From the NCBI GenBank assembly GCA_028554645.1, contig JAQOOI010000022.1, positions 1,984,001 through 2,048,000 of the forward strand: DNA of 64,000 nt, in the 5' to 3' direction. Under the pieces are notes generated by a model that was given only the letters and a program-made list of their open reading frames with translations, did no database searches and was not told the origin of the DNA. Positions 34,212 to 48,000 of this stretch are shown here, one piece after another (within the stretch, counting starts at the first letter, position 1; the number at the start of each line of letters is the position of its first letter). Both the position numbers and the translations under genes were made by a program. The stretch is from Omphalotus guepiniiformis (Eukaryota > Basidiomycota > Agaricomycetes > Agaricales > Omphalotaceae).

Positions 34212-37200
34212 CTAATCCATCTCTTCAATATCAATGTCGTCATCGTCGACGTCCATGTACTCATCCCCTGCCATTGACCCTTCGTGATTGGGTTGGATAA
34301 CGAGACGGTTGTGAGGTCCATCGAATCGCACATGAACCTCCTCTCCATCCCTAACACGGTCAGAGAGTATCATTACCGATAAAGGATTCAACAGCTCTTG
34401 CTGGATAGACCGATTCAACGGACGAGCCCCATAGGTAGGCGAGTAGCCCACGGAGCCAAGGTAATTCTTTGCGTTCTCGTCGATGTCAAGAGTAATCTTT
34501 CTCTCGGCGAGTCGAGCCTCCACTTCCTTCAAACGGATATCAACAATCCTGAGGACATGTTTACGCGATAGAGGACGCTAGGCAAAGACTAGGTAAGTAC
34601 TTTGTATTCGGCAGCACAACGAACGAATACTCACGAAGACGATGATTTCGTCGACTCGGTTTACGAATTCCGGCGGGAAATGAGACTGTATGGCTCCGAG
34701 CACCAGTTGTCTGGTCTGAGCCTTTACCGGACCTTCACCCATATCATTGAGATAGGCTGCACCCAGATTGGAAGTCATTATAATGACGGTATTTCTGAAA
34801 TCAACGACACGGCCTTGGCCATCAGTGAGCCGACCATCATCCAGCACTTGCAAGAACAGTGTGACGAATTCCCGGCTGGCTTTTTCAATCTCGTCGATGA
34901 GTACGATACTATAAGGCTTGCGTCGAATGTACTCGGTCAATTGACCTCCAGCGTCATGGCCAACATAGCCTGGAGGCGCGCCAATTAGACGCGCAATCGC
35001 GTGCTTTTCCGAATACTCTGACCCGTCAATTCGAATCATCGCATCGGGAGAGTCAAAAAGTAACGTGGCGAGCTACAATCACAGCGTTAGTCAAGCACCT
35101 TAGTTTACTAAACGCAGCAGTATACTCACTGTCTTGGCCATAAGCGTCTTACCGGTTCCAGAGGGCCCGGCCATCAAGAAACTGGCGATGGGTCTTTGAG
35201 GATTAGACAGACCACTTCTGGACAATCGAATGGCATTGGCGACTGCCTTGACAGCCTCGGTCTGTCCTACAACACTGTCGGACAGGGTCTTTTCCATGCG
35301 CAACAGTTTGTCCTTCTCGGAAGACATGAGACGAGTCACAGGAATTGATGTCCAACGAGCAACGATTTCGGCGATCTGCTCAGGAGTGACAGTGTCAGAT
35401 CCTTCACCTTGTTCTTCATCCTCAGCAGCTTTCTTGGCTTCGAGCTGCTTGAGGCGTGTTTGCAAATCAGGTATCGCATAATATCTCAAGTCGGAGGCTG
35501 TGGCAAGGTCATATCTGTAAAAGGTTGATAAGTTACAGAGCGTTACATATTGATGATTACTTATTTGCGTTCAGCATCCTCTGCCTTTGCCTTCATCTCG
35601 TCGATCTTCCTCCGGACAATGTTTATTTCATCGCCGCGCTGTTTCTCGTTCTCGTAGGCAGCCTTCAGAGGTTGAAGCTCATCCTCGACATCGGCGATCG
35701 CTTTGCGGGCAATCTTAAGACGTTCTTTGCTGGCTTCATCTTTCTCTCGTTCCAGAGCGTGAATCTCGACCTCGAGCTCCAGCTTTTTGCGTTGCAGCTT
35801 GTCGATAGCTTCCGGCTCGGTCTCTCGAGTGACACGAACACTAAAATAGTGACAATGATGAGCGTCAGCTCAGCTGATCATGGGTCAGAATCTTACCTGG
35901 CGCAAGCCTCGTCCACTAGATCAATAGCGGCATCAGGCAATCGTCTTGAAGTGAGATAACGATGAGCCAACGTCGCAGCTTGAATAAGGGCTGGATCCTC
36001 GATCTTGACGCCGTGATGTACCTCGTACTTCTCCCTAATACCACGAAGAATGCTGATGGTCTCGGAGACTGTGGGCTCATTCACGATGACTTGTGCAAAT
36101 CGCCTTTCAAGAGCAGCATCAGTCTCGATATATTTTCTGTACTCTGCCAGAGTCGTAGCGCCGATACAGCGGAGTTTGCCTAGATATAACATCAGTACAC
36201 GAAACTGGGCCCGATTACGAAAATTGACTGCCTACCTCGCGCGAGCAAAGGTTTAAAAAGGTTGGCGGCGTCCATACCTCCACCTTCCGAGCCCCGACCA
36301 GCCATTATTAAGTGGAGCTCATCAATGAAGAGGATAACACCGGGACCTTCATTCTCCGCTGCTTTTTCAACTTCATTCAAGACTGACTTGATACGCTCTT
36401 CATACTCTCCTTTATATTTAGCGCCTGCCATGAGAGCACCCATGTCTAGAGAGAAAAGACGACAGAAGAGACTGGCAGGAACATCGCGCTTGACAATTCG
36501 TTGCGCGAGCCCCTCCGCGATTGAAGTTTTACCGACACCAGGCTCACCAATAAGCACTGGATTGTTCTTAGTCCTATCAAAATCGTCAAGTTCATGCTGA
36601 ATACGAGCACAAAGAGTGAACCAACCTTCGACACAGGATACGGATTGCACGCCTGATCTCGTTATCACGACCGATCACGGGATCAATTTTTCCTTCTTCT
36701 GCCAAAGCAGTAAGGTCTACAGCGTATTTATGCACTGAAGCACAACGATTCAGTACGTATTTGATACTGAGAAAGAGCGAGACTTACATGCGTCAAAGCC
36801 CTCTTCTGCAGTCTTGGATTCAACGCGACGGTTGCCTCGGGCTTGTTCGATAGCAGTTTTCACCGTTGCTTCAGTCAAACCAGCCTCTTTTAGTACTGTT
36901 GCGATAGAGGAATCCTGGAGGAGTGCAAGGATGATGTGATCCTGTGCGATGTACGAATCGTGCATGGTCTTTTGAAGGTTATGCGCCGCACGAAGAACTT
37001 TGGAGGATGCAGTGCTGAAAGAAGTCTCCTCGGGAGGAGGATCCTGGGTGGGCAAACGAACGATCATCTTCTGGAGAGCGCGCTTGAAGATGGTAGGGTC
37101 GCCTCCGGCTTTCTGAAGGACAGAAGCAAACAAAGAGGCGCTACCTCCTTCGCCAGCTCCTTCATTTAATAGAACAAAGGCTATATGTGACGGATAGACT

Positions 37201-37353
37201 ATGTAAAATACGAGTCCGCAAGTAAGTGAGTGATAATAAAGTAGTAGGGGTTAAGAAATACCTACCTTGAGCATTCGCATAATCTTTGGCAAGCTGAATA
37301 GCTGCAGCAAGAGACTGCTGAGCTTTGTCGGTGAAATCGTAGTTGGAAGACAT
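34212..37353 (-). CDS. HSP104: HSP104/ClpB-family disaggregase
   Basis: Hexameric AAA+ ATPase of cytosol and nucleus that threads proteins out of aggregates with Hsp70, giving heat tolerance. Order: Clp N-domain ([34 protein letters not shown]), NBD1 with Walker A GEPGVGKT and Walker B ILFIDELH, a coiled-coil middle domain (about 35.6-35.9 kb), NBD2 with Walker A GPSGTGKT, pore loop GYVGH, Walker B IVLIDEIE and sensor-2 [10 protein letters not shown]. The protein ends in an acidic tail, [11 protein letters not shown], as in Hsp104, which binds Hsp70/Hsp90 co-chaperones. About ten exons and roughly 900 residues. No mitochondrial presequence, so the cytosolic Hsp104 rather than Hsp78. A heat-shock element lies upstream. 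Confidence 0.95.
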
Positions 37354-37460
37354 AGCTGTGAGAATAGTATCTGGGTATATAGTATGGTACAAAGCTCAGA
37401 GGTAAGGGCGCCTTTTGTATACTTTGCGTCTAGCATTGTGGCAAAATCGAGACCAAAGCA

Positions 37461-37478
37461 GAACTTTCCAGTCAGTTC
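37461..37478. promoter_or_regulatory. Heat-shock element upstream of HSP104
   Basis: GAACTTTCCAGTCAGTTC holds units GAA, TTC, GTC and TTC at exact five-base spacing: three match the alternating HSF consensus and one (GTC for GAA) is degenerate. It sits about 110 bases from the HSP104 start and 45 bases from the divergent NIPA-type gene. Confidence 0.55.
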
Positions 37479-37521
37479 AGTATGACGTCAACCTGTAAGT
37501 GTAATCCGATATCCTCACGTG

Positions 37522-39849
37522 ATGGCTATTTTGGGGGAGAGGCCGATCTTCGGCGCCGGTCCCGGGATTTCAGAGGATTTCGCGGATGTCACGTGGATAC
37601 CGCTGCCTCTTATGGCGGACACTCACATCTCCATCGCTTTAGGTATCTTCATCGGTTTACTAGCCTCATTCGTTCAATCTTTAGGTCTTACTATCCAACG
37701 TAAGAGCCATGTTCTCAATCAGCGTCTACCAGAAGATGGACAACGCTTAGAATATCGAAGACCGTGAGTGAATCCGTCCAGGCTCAACTTGTCTGTAGCC
37801 TCACATTGCTGTCCCAGATTGTGGCTGCTGGGTTTCGGCATTTTTATATCTTCGAATATTCTTGGTTCACTGGTTCAGATCGCATCTCTACCCGTCGTCA
37901 TCCTTGCTCCGCTTGGAGCTGTCTCTCTCTTATGGAATGCCCTCTTTGCTCGACTACTACTCGGGGACATTTTCTCAGCTTGGATGATTCTAGGGACGCT
38001 TTTCATCGCAGGAGGAGCAGTACTCATCGCTCTGTTTGGCATTGTACCGGAGGTAACTCGGTCTCTGGAAGATCTTCTAGAGCTCTTTCGGAGACCGACG
38101 TTTGTAGTATATTTCTCTTTACTCGGTGCGGTGGTTCTGGTCAGCTTAACTGTTGTACGTCTTACTCTATGTGTCTGCCTACCCACTATTGATTATTCCT
38201 GTCTATACATAGACTCATATAGCCGAGTTCCGACTCTCGCGAATAGTTGACTCGAAATTCGCCCCCCGTTCAACTGGTCCTACCCCACCAATAACACTCG
38301 AAGTCCCAATCAATCCCTCCACGTTGACAACTGGAATGACTGATACAGTCACAGACGCCATCACCAATGAACGCACTCCCTTACTGGATTCGAAATCTCG
38401 ATCCTCTACGCGCTCTCCTTCTCTCTCCTCAATCATGCGCGAAGATCCTAGTCTTCGCTCCATGGATCGCACAAGACTATTTCTTGCCATTTCATACGCT
38501 TCATTCTCAGGCATTATTTCTGGCATGTGCCTACTGTTTGCTAAGAGCGGCGTAGAGCTCTTGTTGTTGACTTTTCAAGGACAGAATCAGTTCTGGAGAT
38601 GGGAAGCATGGGTCCTCGTCCTTGCACTTGTCATATTTGCTTTACTGCAACTCTGGTACCTCCACAAAGGATTAGTACTCGCTGACCCAACATTGGTTTG
38701 CCCTTGTGAGCTCACTTTGATCTGTACTTGCTAGCTGCCGTTTGCTCATTGATGTATTTAGCGGCTTTCTGCTTCTATAACCTATCCTCAATCGTGAATG
38801 GACTGGTGTATTTTGACCAGTTTTCTCTCATCTCTTCATTTCATCTAGTCCTCGTCGGACTGGGTATTGTCGTTCTACTCGTTGGTGTATGGATCGTCAG
38901 TATTCAAGCTGGGGGAGGCGCCGACGTAGCAGGGAGTTGGAAAGAGGAAGAGGCTCTAAGTGACGAGGGCGAGGGACAATTGGTTGACGAATGCGCACAG
39001 GACGTACCAGCAATTGGTCTCGAAAGAAGCCTCGCGCCAGCCGAAGAGACCAATAGTACGCCTGTCGCTGTCGAGTGGGGAACAAGATCTGAACCTCACA
39101 TCACGATTTCTACCTCTCAAGAAGCTTTACACGAACTCAGATCTCCCGCAGATCTACCATTAAGCCCGAGATCCACAGCATCACAACCACCTTTTCAAAC
39201 ACACGGATCCGTATCAACTCATCTGCCTTCACGTACCCGCGCAAGCGCTTCGCATCGCCGACGACCAACAATTGATTCTTACAGTTATATCCAGCAACAT
39301 CATCGCAGTTCTACGCGTTCATATTACACCCCATATAATACCCACGTTAATACGCACCTTTCGAAGTCTCCTCCTCTCCCGACAGTTTCTGCGCTAGCGG
39401 GTGCTGGATTCCAGATTGGGCTCTCTCCAGTCAGTCCTGGTTTTGCAATCGTTCCATTGGAGAGGAGGAGTATAAGTAGTGGTTTGGGTATTCCAGGAGG
39501 GTCTGGCCCAAGGGTTTCGTTCATTGATAGAGAGAGAGAGGGCGAACGGCGGAGGACAGTAAGTGAGAGTGACGCCAGGAAGCAGGCATTTGCAGCACAG
39601 ACCCAGGGAGATGGAACAAGGAGAAGTGGCTTGGGATATTCAGGCCTACACGATGGAGATAGGGATGACAGGGATACCGGGAGTAGTGACGGTAGTGGCA
39701 GAGAGGAGAGTGATGGTCGCGTTACACGAGAAGGACGTGATGGCCGTGATGTCTCAGGAAGAAGAAAGGGGAAGGATCGCTTGGGCTCTGGCAGGTCCGG
39801 GGGCGTATGGGACTGGTGGAGGCGAGCTTTCTCGAGTCCTCGATCCTGA
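37522..39849 (+). CDS. NIPA-family (DUF803) magnesium transporter, 719 aa
   Basis: Exons 37522-37763, 37818-38154, 38213-38705 and 38762-39849. Several membrane helices are seen: ISIALGIFIGLLASFVQSLG, LWLLGFGIFISSNILGSLV, VILAPLGAVSLLWNALFARL, AWMILGTLFIAGGAVLIALF, FVVYFSLLGAVVLVSLTV, then later LFLAISYASFSGIISGM, VLVLALVIFALLQLWYL, and SAFCFYNLSSIVNGLVYF. The NIPA hallmarks APLGAVSLLWNA and GLVYFDQF are present. Animal NIPA proteins move Mg2+. The last 300 residues are a Ser/Arg/Gly-rich cytosolic tail with no recognised motif. A downstream ATG at 37612 (MADTHISIALG) would start closer to the first helix and is an equally possible start. Confidence 0.88.
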
Positions 39850-40107
39850 GGATATATTATAGTCGTATTGAGCATTCACACATATCTATTTCAGCTTGCA
39901 TCGGTATGTACACAGAACATCCTACGTAGATTCGAACTACTACTACAAGTCATCCAAGAAGGCAGACACCAGGATAGTGAGTCCGTTCTCACACTTGGTC
40001 CTGCCTGATCCTGCCCTCGATATGAGGTTTTAATTCATTTTCGGAGAAGTAGTGTATTATGATAATTTTTTTGATACAGAAATACGCTAGAAAATTTCCA
40101 TCAGACT

Positions 40108-40516
40108 CTAGAGCGCGGCTGCGCTTTGCGCCGTATGGAGCGACTGCTGCCCGCCGTCTTTGAGAGCTTGAGCCGTGGTATTGAATGTGGCCTCTTCAAC
40201 GTTGTCTAAGGGATCCTCGTTACTCAAGTGGAGTGAAGATCGTATCTAGAAGCTTTCGGGGGATTTAAGAAGGGTATGTTCTGTATGTTTGTGGGAAATG
40301 TGAAACAAGAGGATGACCTTGTCGGGTTGTTTAGTGCAAAGCAATTAAGCGAGGCGAAGCGAAGGAACCAGTATTAATATTTATCCCTGATGTTGCCTGA
40401 AGGATTACTAGCCTGAACCAAAAGCAATTCTGCGCTGCAGACACGCATACAGCTACACCGACCTTGCTGACTGGCAAAGTGTAGGACAATACCTTTGCCC
40501 GCCAGTTACCCCACAT
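40108..40516 (-). CDS. Possible small gene, two exons, 81 aa
   Basis: The second exon (40108-40245) is the better-supported part. After an acceptor TTCTAG it reads IRSSLHLSNEDPLDNVEEAT, FNTTAQALKDGGQQSLHTA and QSAAAL to a stop, with the even amphipathic character of real protein. A first exon at 40409-40516, starting MWGNWRAKVLSYTLPVSK, joins it in phase through a 163-nt intron with an untypical GTAATC donor. The start lies only 30 bases from the divergent DENN-domain gene, so the two would share one promoter. I do not recognise the family; the 5' exon is a guess. Confidence 0.45.
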
Positions 40517-40546
40517 TCTTTCAGCTGGAGGTGTCGACGGGCGAGT

Positions 40547-43500
40547 ATGTCGGCAAAGATATCGAACGCCATGACAGCGAGACCGTTAATTGGGGAAAAG
40601 ATAGTGAAAGGGGGTGTCTCTGAGCAGTCCTTGGCCTCGGAGAAGGAGACCAACAACATCTCTGGACCGATTATCAACGTCGATGACTCAAGTCTCGCAG
40701 ATGAGCTAGACTACGTCGACGTGTCTGTTCCAGTCGGCCAATTTTCAACTTCATCTTTTTCTTCTCACAGGGCTGATAAAGCTTCTCGTATTCTTGGTAT
40801 CAGACACCGAAGAAGTATGGAGCCTGTCCCAGCCTCAGCTCGCACTTCAATTGTTTCCACTCGTTCTGCTCGCGAAGTCTCTCCTTTACCGTCTCATTCT
40901 CCTTCTCTGCCTCTTACTTCTCTCTATGTCGTTTCTGGTCTTCCTAAATCGCCCCATACTTGGACTCTTGCCGATCCCGATGCCGTTCTCGGTCTTCACC
41001 ACAGCGAAGGTGCTGTTAATCGTTGGTGGCGCCCAGAGGTTCTCGGTAGTACCGTTAGCCCTGGCGCTGGTGGCGGAAAGAAGAAAAAGCGAGGTAAAAC
41101 GGAGGAGTTCTTGAAGGGTGCTGGTGCATTGAGCAAGCAAGAAGTTGGAAAGATGCTTTCTAAGGCTCTCAAGGTTAGTTTATCGCGCTCTCTCTATTGG
41201 TCGAATATCAGTAACAGTTATTTCATAGCTTTCCTTCACAAGAGAAGTTGAGATCATTGCGTCAACTCTGCAACCAGCTTCTACTGTTCATACATTCACC
41301 TTTACTCTTCCCGCTCCTGTTACCCCCTTGGCACCCACTCCTTCTGGTGATCTCTTGCGCGCCTCTGTTCTCTCGTCTTCAGAAAACAGATCTTCCGCGG
41401 CAACATTTAATTATCCTTATCATGGTGATCCTTTTGCTAGGCCTTCCTCCTCTCATCTCGGTCCTCCTAGTCTCCTCGGTCATGGTTCTCGCCCTCCCCC
41501 GGCGACTACAACTGATACCGTCAGCAGCACAATAACCTATCACGGCGTCTGCCTCACGGTTTGGTCACATGCTGATGCTGAGCGTAGCAATGCAATCCGC
41601 CGTACACTCGAAGCAGGCCGGTCTCGCAAAGAGTCTGCTCAGTCCGTTGTTGCTGCTCGCATCAAAAATTTGCGTGCAGACGTTTCTGGTGTTATCAGCG
41701 ATCACACGGACCCTACTGCTCAAGCTCGTCGAAACGCCAGGAGGAGCTCACGGGGTCCTTGGGCCGATGCTGACACTGACGGAGGCGAGACTGAAGCTGA
41801 TGGTGCCATGAGTGAAAGCGACTTTGAAGTCGCTAGTACTGTCGGGCATGGTCCCGGTGAGAGCACACTTTTCTTACCTGGTGATACCGTTTTCTGGTTG
41901 CCTTATGCCTTGAGTAAGTTCTTACCTCCCGATGCCGACAGAACACTTATCGTTTTCTCAGCCCTCGTTTCTCGCCACCCTATCTACGACCTCATGCGAG
42001 ACTATCTAACTCTATCATGGGCACGATTCTCAAAGGACGTCCAATCTCATACTCTGCAGATCTCTAAAATATTGGCACACCCTGCTCCGAGGGCTGGTGA
42101 ACTCATCAAACTCGATGCCAGTCCTAAGAGCGAAAATGGGGAATCTAGTCTAGAGGTGATTGCACGTTTCCCAGGAGGTCTTGACTTTGGTCGAGGTTTG
42201 GTTGATATCAACTTCACTATGTGGCCTTTGTTCAAAGCGTTGAATCTTGACAACATTTTGACAATCTGCGAGGTGAGGGCTCCCTTAAAGTCAACTTACA
42301 GCAAGTTGAATCTAGCTTTTCACCATAGATTGCACTGGCTCCCACAGGACGTATTCTTTTCTTCTCCAGACATCCTGCTATGCTTGGGGTACGTTCGGCT
42401 ATTTCGGTTCGATTCTGACCTGTATTCACTAATTTTGAATCTTAGATCGCAGTTTCTACGATCAAATACTTGGTTGAACTACGCGGGTGGAACGGTATAG
42501 CTCTACCCGCTGTGCACTCTCGTGACGCTAAAATTTACATCGATGATCCCGGCCCATGGATCATTGGTTTGGCTACTGAAGCGCGGTACAGCGTCCGACC
42601 TGCACCTGAAGTCTGCGTGTGTGATTTGTGAGTACCTTCGCTCGATCATCCTATATGCATTTTTGTTGACGGCGCGCTCAGAGATATCAATTACCTGTGA
42701 ACCTCTTTTACTTGACATGTATTTTGAGTTTATACTGACGTCTCTCACAGGAGCTGTATGTCACCTCCCCCTGGATGCGTCTCCGTTAAGCATCAAAGGG
42801 AGAAATACAGGCAGAAGTTGCAATCTGCTTTCGAGTCTTACTATCATCCGGATAATTCAATACCCAGGTTCGTGCAACTCTAGAATTGGTATCAGTTGAT
42901 GTTGAGTCTTTTTTTCAGCGAGTTCAAGGAAGCTTTCCCTGCTGGTCGATTCCGACCTGTTTGCAAGATTCAAGCAAAACGCGGAGCATCTTCTGCAGCA
43001 GTCGCTGACCAGATCAAACCTCCGGAATGGTGGCATTCAACTCGAATCATCCAGGCGTTTGACAACGTTCTGCAGGAGAAGGTAACTTGTTTTGTCTTTG
43101 TAAATCAACAGACAAGTTCATTTTTCTCTTAGTCCAAGAAGCCGTCGTTCCTGAAACGCATCGGAATGTTTGGAACAATCAGGCGCCCCCCTCAGCTTAG
43201 CTCTACAGAGCAACACATCCAGCTCTCTATTCGAAAACGAGCTACCGCGTTCGTCGATGCCCGGGATGACCTTGAAACCAAGATTGGAAGGTTATCACGA
43301 AGGTTAAACTTCCTAATGACAGAGTCAGACCTCTGGCGCGACAAGTTTGTAACATTTGAACAGTATGCCGAAAAACTCAGCGCCGAAGCGAATCAATTGC
43401 GTGCAAAGATCAACAAGGAACAGCGAGAGACCAAGAGACTTTCTGGCCTTGTCACAATGACGGCAGCAGAGAAAGCTAAATTGCAGAATCGTCAGTCGCT

Positions 43501-44878
43501 TTCGAATCTCTCCCACATTCTTATGAGTACTAACTTGTTTCTTATCGCAGAACTCAAGGACACCGAGATTGCTCACAGGGAAGCAATGTCGGAGCTGGAA
43601 CAGATGAAGGAGACGATGGAGACGATGGAGCAGGAACGCGCGGACATGATTGCTGAAGTGGAAGTTCAGATTGAACGAGCACTAGCCAATATGACTGTCG
43701 GTATTGATGATTCCGACTATGGCGGCTCAAGGCCCAACAGTCGCTTGTCTAATGTCTCGGCTACTCCGCGATCAAGAAGCGCTAGCGAGGCAGGGAAGAC
43801 GAGACCCATGCGTTCCTTTAGCACAGAATCTACGTTGGCCGAATCGTACGAGGGTGCTGAACCTCGAAGTCCCTTGCTTGCTCACACGGAACGCGAGACA
43901 GGGACTATACATGAAGATGCGGAGGAAGAATCACCGGAGGTTTCAAAAAAGAAGCGCTTCTCTGCTTCTGAGATGGACGCTCCTCAAGATGGCATGAATG
44001 CTGTTGATGAAGGCATCACTCAAAGGAGCGACAAAATTGCCCAGAAAGTTATCGAGATCCAGGCAAAGGTAAACGCTGTGTGCTGGTCAACTTGCTCTCC
44101 CTTTCTAATTTTTTTTTCATAGTTGGAGAATGCTCTCGCTGCAGATAGGCTTACTGCTAAGCGCAGAGGGCAGACTCCTAACCAGGACAGTGAGGAAGAG
44201 TTGTACGACAGTGGCCGTACCTCTTCACGACCTCCGCGCAAAGCCCGGGTGAATGATAAAAATTTGCAAAAAAACCGGAAAAGAAGTGGTACAGCTTCTT
44301 CCACGCAGACAACACGTAGTGCTGCTGGCCTTCTTAGCGATGAGGATGTGCTCAATAGCAAACCTGCCAAGGCAGCACAGCACCGCTCCGAGACGCCAAC
44401 CCGTCCTTCAATAATAAACCGTGGTGGTCATAGTACTCCAGAACCCCTAGCTGTCCGCAAGATTGCCTCGGGAGCTTCCTTAAGTGCTACCAGACCTGTC
44501 TCTCCTGCACAACCTACCCCAAGTACACCAGCCCTATCTCCAGGTGGCTTCAATGGGACCACTGACGAGTCCGACACTGATTTCCAAAGTGCTTACTCAG
44601 CTAGCCCTCGGGGTAGTTATGGGAGTCTTGACCATCCTCTTGCTGGCAATGTGAGTGATGATGATGAGACTTCCATCGCTGTAGTGAACGACTTTCCCGA
44701 CGAATTTGGCAAGAACCCACTCCCGGTCTTTACCAGGTCTCCCCGGCATCGCGTGTCGAGTGCCAGCACTGCAGTTGGTATTTCCGTCAATGACCAGGCT
44801 CAGCCAAGCCCTACACTGAGCGAGGACACCCTCAGTGCTCACAGTCATGCTGCTTCAAGTGCTACAAGAATACTCTAA
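40547..44878 (+). CDS. DENN-domain protein, probable Rab GEF
   Basis: DENN proteins activate Rab GTPases. The uDENN part includes LYVVSGLPKSPHTWTLADPD, ending at LVSRHPIYDLMRDYL. The cDENN part is LFKALNLDNILTICEIALAP, RILFFSRHPAMLGIAVSTIK, GWNGIALPAVHSRD and DPGPWIIGLATE. A dDENN-like helical region follows (REKYRQKLQSAFESYYH; HIQLSIRKRATAFVDA), then a coiled coil (KLSAEANQLRAKINKEQRET; EQMKETMETMEQERADM) and a Ser/Thr-Pro-rich tail to 44878. Exon 1 is 40547-41173, exon 2 begins at 41229; about ten exons in all. A loop inside uDENN is expanded with Arg/Ser-rich sequence. Which Rab it serves cannot be told. The first ATG at 40547 is the chosen start. Confidence 0.87.
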
Positions 44879-45068
44879 TTAGTTTTCCTCTCTAATGATA
44901 CCATTCACCTGTTGTGTTCTTGGTTTAATTCACTGTTTGACTCCATTCATTCACCTTGTTTGTCGTGGATATATCTTATGATATTTACACCGTTGTACAT
45001 CTTCTACTTGAACGTTACGTAGATTAGTCCATTGTTCTTAGTCTATACATCACTACATCCTACATCCG

Positions 45069-48000
45069 TCACCCATCCATTCGTCTGCGTATATTGAAAG
45101 CCTTCACTACACTGGCCACTTGCTCAAAAAACCATGATTGAGATGCCTTCTCCGGTATAAAAATGAATTTGTCGTGTTCCTTGCCTGCTTTGTGTGCAAA
45201 CCTTATCCCTGTGTCTTCTACAGTAATTCCTTGCACTTGAGTCAAAGGTAGTTCCCAGTCAAGTTTCAGTTTCCTTGACCAGAATGACAATACCCGTGAC
45301 ATTGTGAGAAGCACAACATTGTCACTCCCGGGAGTATCTAAAGAAGGGGTTAGCTTAAAGATCGTCGCGGGAAATACTATGGCAGACATACTTATGTGCG
45401 CGACATAGAGCTCTCGCCGATATGTACCGTTATTGAGATCCTTCATCCAGTACTGCCCCATGGCCTCACGGGCAGCGTATGGCTTTCAGTGACATCAATT
45501 TTACAGACAAACCCTCGTCAAGGACACAACTTACGCGTAGAACGTGGTCGTGCGGGACGAGCCTCGGCTGTGGGAAGCCTTATTTCAGAATGAGAACAGG
45601 AAAACCAGCGTTTGGTACTCACTAATCGAGCGCGGTCACGTTCTGGACTATCGAACACTGTGGTGGTATTCCGTATGCCTGTACGAAATGTAAGAGGAAA
45701 GTCATTTGCTCATGTCGGCTATCCACACCTTCTGATACATTTGAAGCCAGATCAAACACTCCAACTACCGGCTTCGTAACCGCACTACTTTGTATGAGTG
45801 TAATAACATTGCGCCAAAGGGGACATATACATACCCGACAATCCCTTTACCCACACCTTTGAAGAACCCAACCGCGCCTTCGGATTCAGCACCTTCGAGG
45901 GGTTTCATCTGAAACGAAGATTATTTCAAGCTTATGAGTACAGTCCATGCAGTGCTGACCACGACGCCCTCCATCGCGCTGGCTACGCTGTTGGCAAATG
46001 CTTCACCCCCGGCAGTTACACCATAACTGAGTGATGCAAGTCAGCTATTATTCTTTTTAGATCAACTACACTTACATTGCATGGCGAGGTCTGTTCCGGC
46101 GTTGTGTCATTCTACGACGAGCCTGATATTCTGAATCAAAGGTAGCGGCCGACAATCCTGTCGAGAACCCAGTCTAATCACGACTGGTGCAACGCAACAT
46201 ATGAAATACCTTTTCCAACACTGCTAGTGAACTTTGTCATACTATCACTGAGGCCAAAGACAGTCTTTTTAACGAAACTTGCCGCGCCCTTCGCGATACC
46301 AATACCCAGCTCCTTGTTGCCATGCATTACGACACCATGGAAAGGCTCGTAGAAAATATCCGCGACACCCGAGCTCACATTGGTGAATAAACCTACAGGA
46401 TTCCCAATGAAATCCGCTGACCCTAGAATTCGATACAGTTGTCGCAAAACGTCTTGGCGATAATGATACAAAATACGGCTTTGTAGTTCTGGAGTTGTGA
46501 GACGCATGTCTTTGATGGCCAAAGCGTTCATTTCCAAAGGTGCGTCATTGATGTTGCCAACAGTCATTGTCAAGGCGTTGAGAACTACTGCGAGCGGGTT
46601 TCTTATGCTGAGCCTGGTCAAAAGCAATAGTCGATGATTTCATGCTACTCAAGATCCATGAGGAGGCATGACTTACTTTTCCTCGCTACTGACTCGCTCA
46701 GTGCGCATGAAAGACAACGAGAGCTTTATAGGTTGCAACTCAAGGACTTCGAAGTAAAGATCCTGTCCGACTGCTGTATTTTTCGGTTCAGGAATCTCTT
46801 CGGGATACTCAATTAGTGTGCTGATTGTATAAGTAGAAGTGAGTAGTCTGCTAGAGCGATTGAACAATCCTACGTACTCTTGAGATCCCTCTTCCCAAGA
46901 TGCTCCCTTAATTTGTGTGAGGTCGTAGATGGCAAATAGGAGGTCCTCGTCGGCTTCCACGGTAAGTGCTTGAAGTAGTATAGAACAGTATTTCACAAAA
47001 AGGACGCCGTGATCTGCACGGACCCACAGGTGAGCCAGCTACACACTTGGTCAGGATAAGTCTTACCATCATCTTTTAGCAAGATAAAAGACGCTTGAAC
47101 AGTGGGGAGTGCTGCAGCGCCAGCAGAAGCACCTTTAGAGTCTTTCGGAATGGGGGTGGGCTGTAACACCACGGGGAAGATTGCATCGTGAAGTTGATTA
47201 TCCACCTGCAGCACTCCGCAGGACAGATTGAATGCTTGTGCAACAGCGCTATTGGTATACTCAATGGTCAGAGAGGTGATAGATATGTAAACCACCTCTA
47301 CAAGCTTTCTGTTCACCAATGATATACCAATACCGGCAAAATCAATGTTGAATCCAAGTGTGGGAACCACCTCTTCAGTCACTGCCTCGAACGCTTCAAC
47401 ACTGCTGGCCATGGTATCTTGCCTGGAAAGTGACCCAGTGCTCCCTCTATGTTTCGGTTTATATAGGCTTTGTTCGGGATCATAGTTAGTGATGCGCAGA
47501 ACTTGTTTATGACCATCAGCTCGGACATCCAGAGAGACTGCTCGTGTGCGCTGCCCGTCCTTTGAAAAGAGTTAGAACGCAAGCAGTCATACGTACCACA
47601 AACTTACATTAAATTTGAATGGTACAAGATCACCTATTTCCATCACATCCACGATGCGTCGGGAGCTATTCACACTCAAAATAATCTTCTTGTCTCTAGC
47701 AGCAGGGTAATCCCAAGCATAAGCCAGTGAGCTATGAGGCTTGACGGTGTACGTGATCGGGGTTTTTGAAGTCACCGTTTGCTCATCACGGACAGCATCC
47801 TAAGCAGATGATTATGTACATTTCGAATTCAAGCATGAGCACGCATCCTTCTGCCATAAAGAGAATGTGTGATCACTGCTATTTTCAATGACGAAGGGCC
47901 AGCCGTCCTGATCTTGGGAGATGAAGACAAAGATTGTGGGTCCGTCAATCTTAACGTCAGCGCGGATCAAGAGCACTTCACGCGAGCCTTCCCCGGGTGC

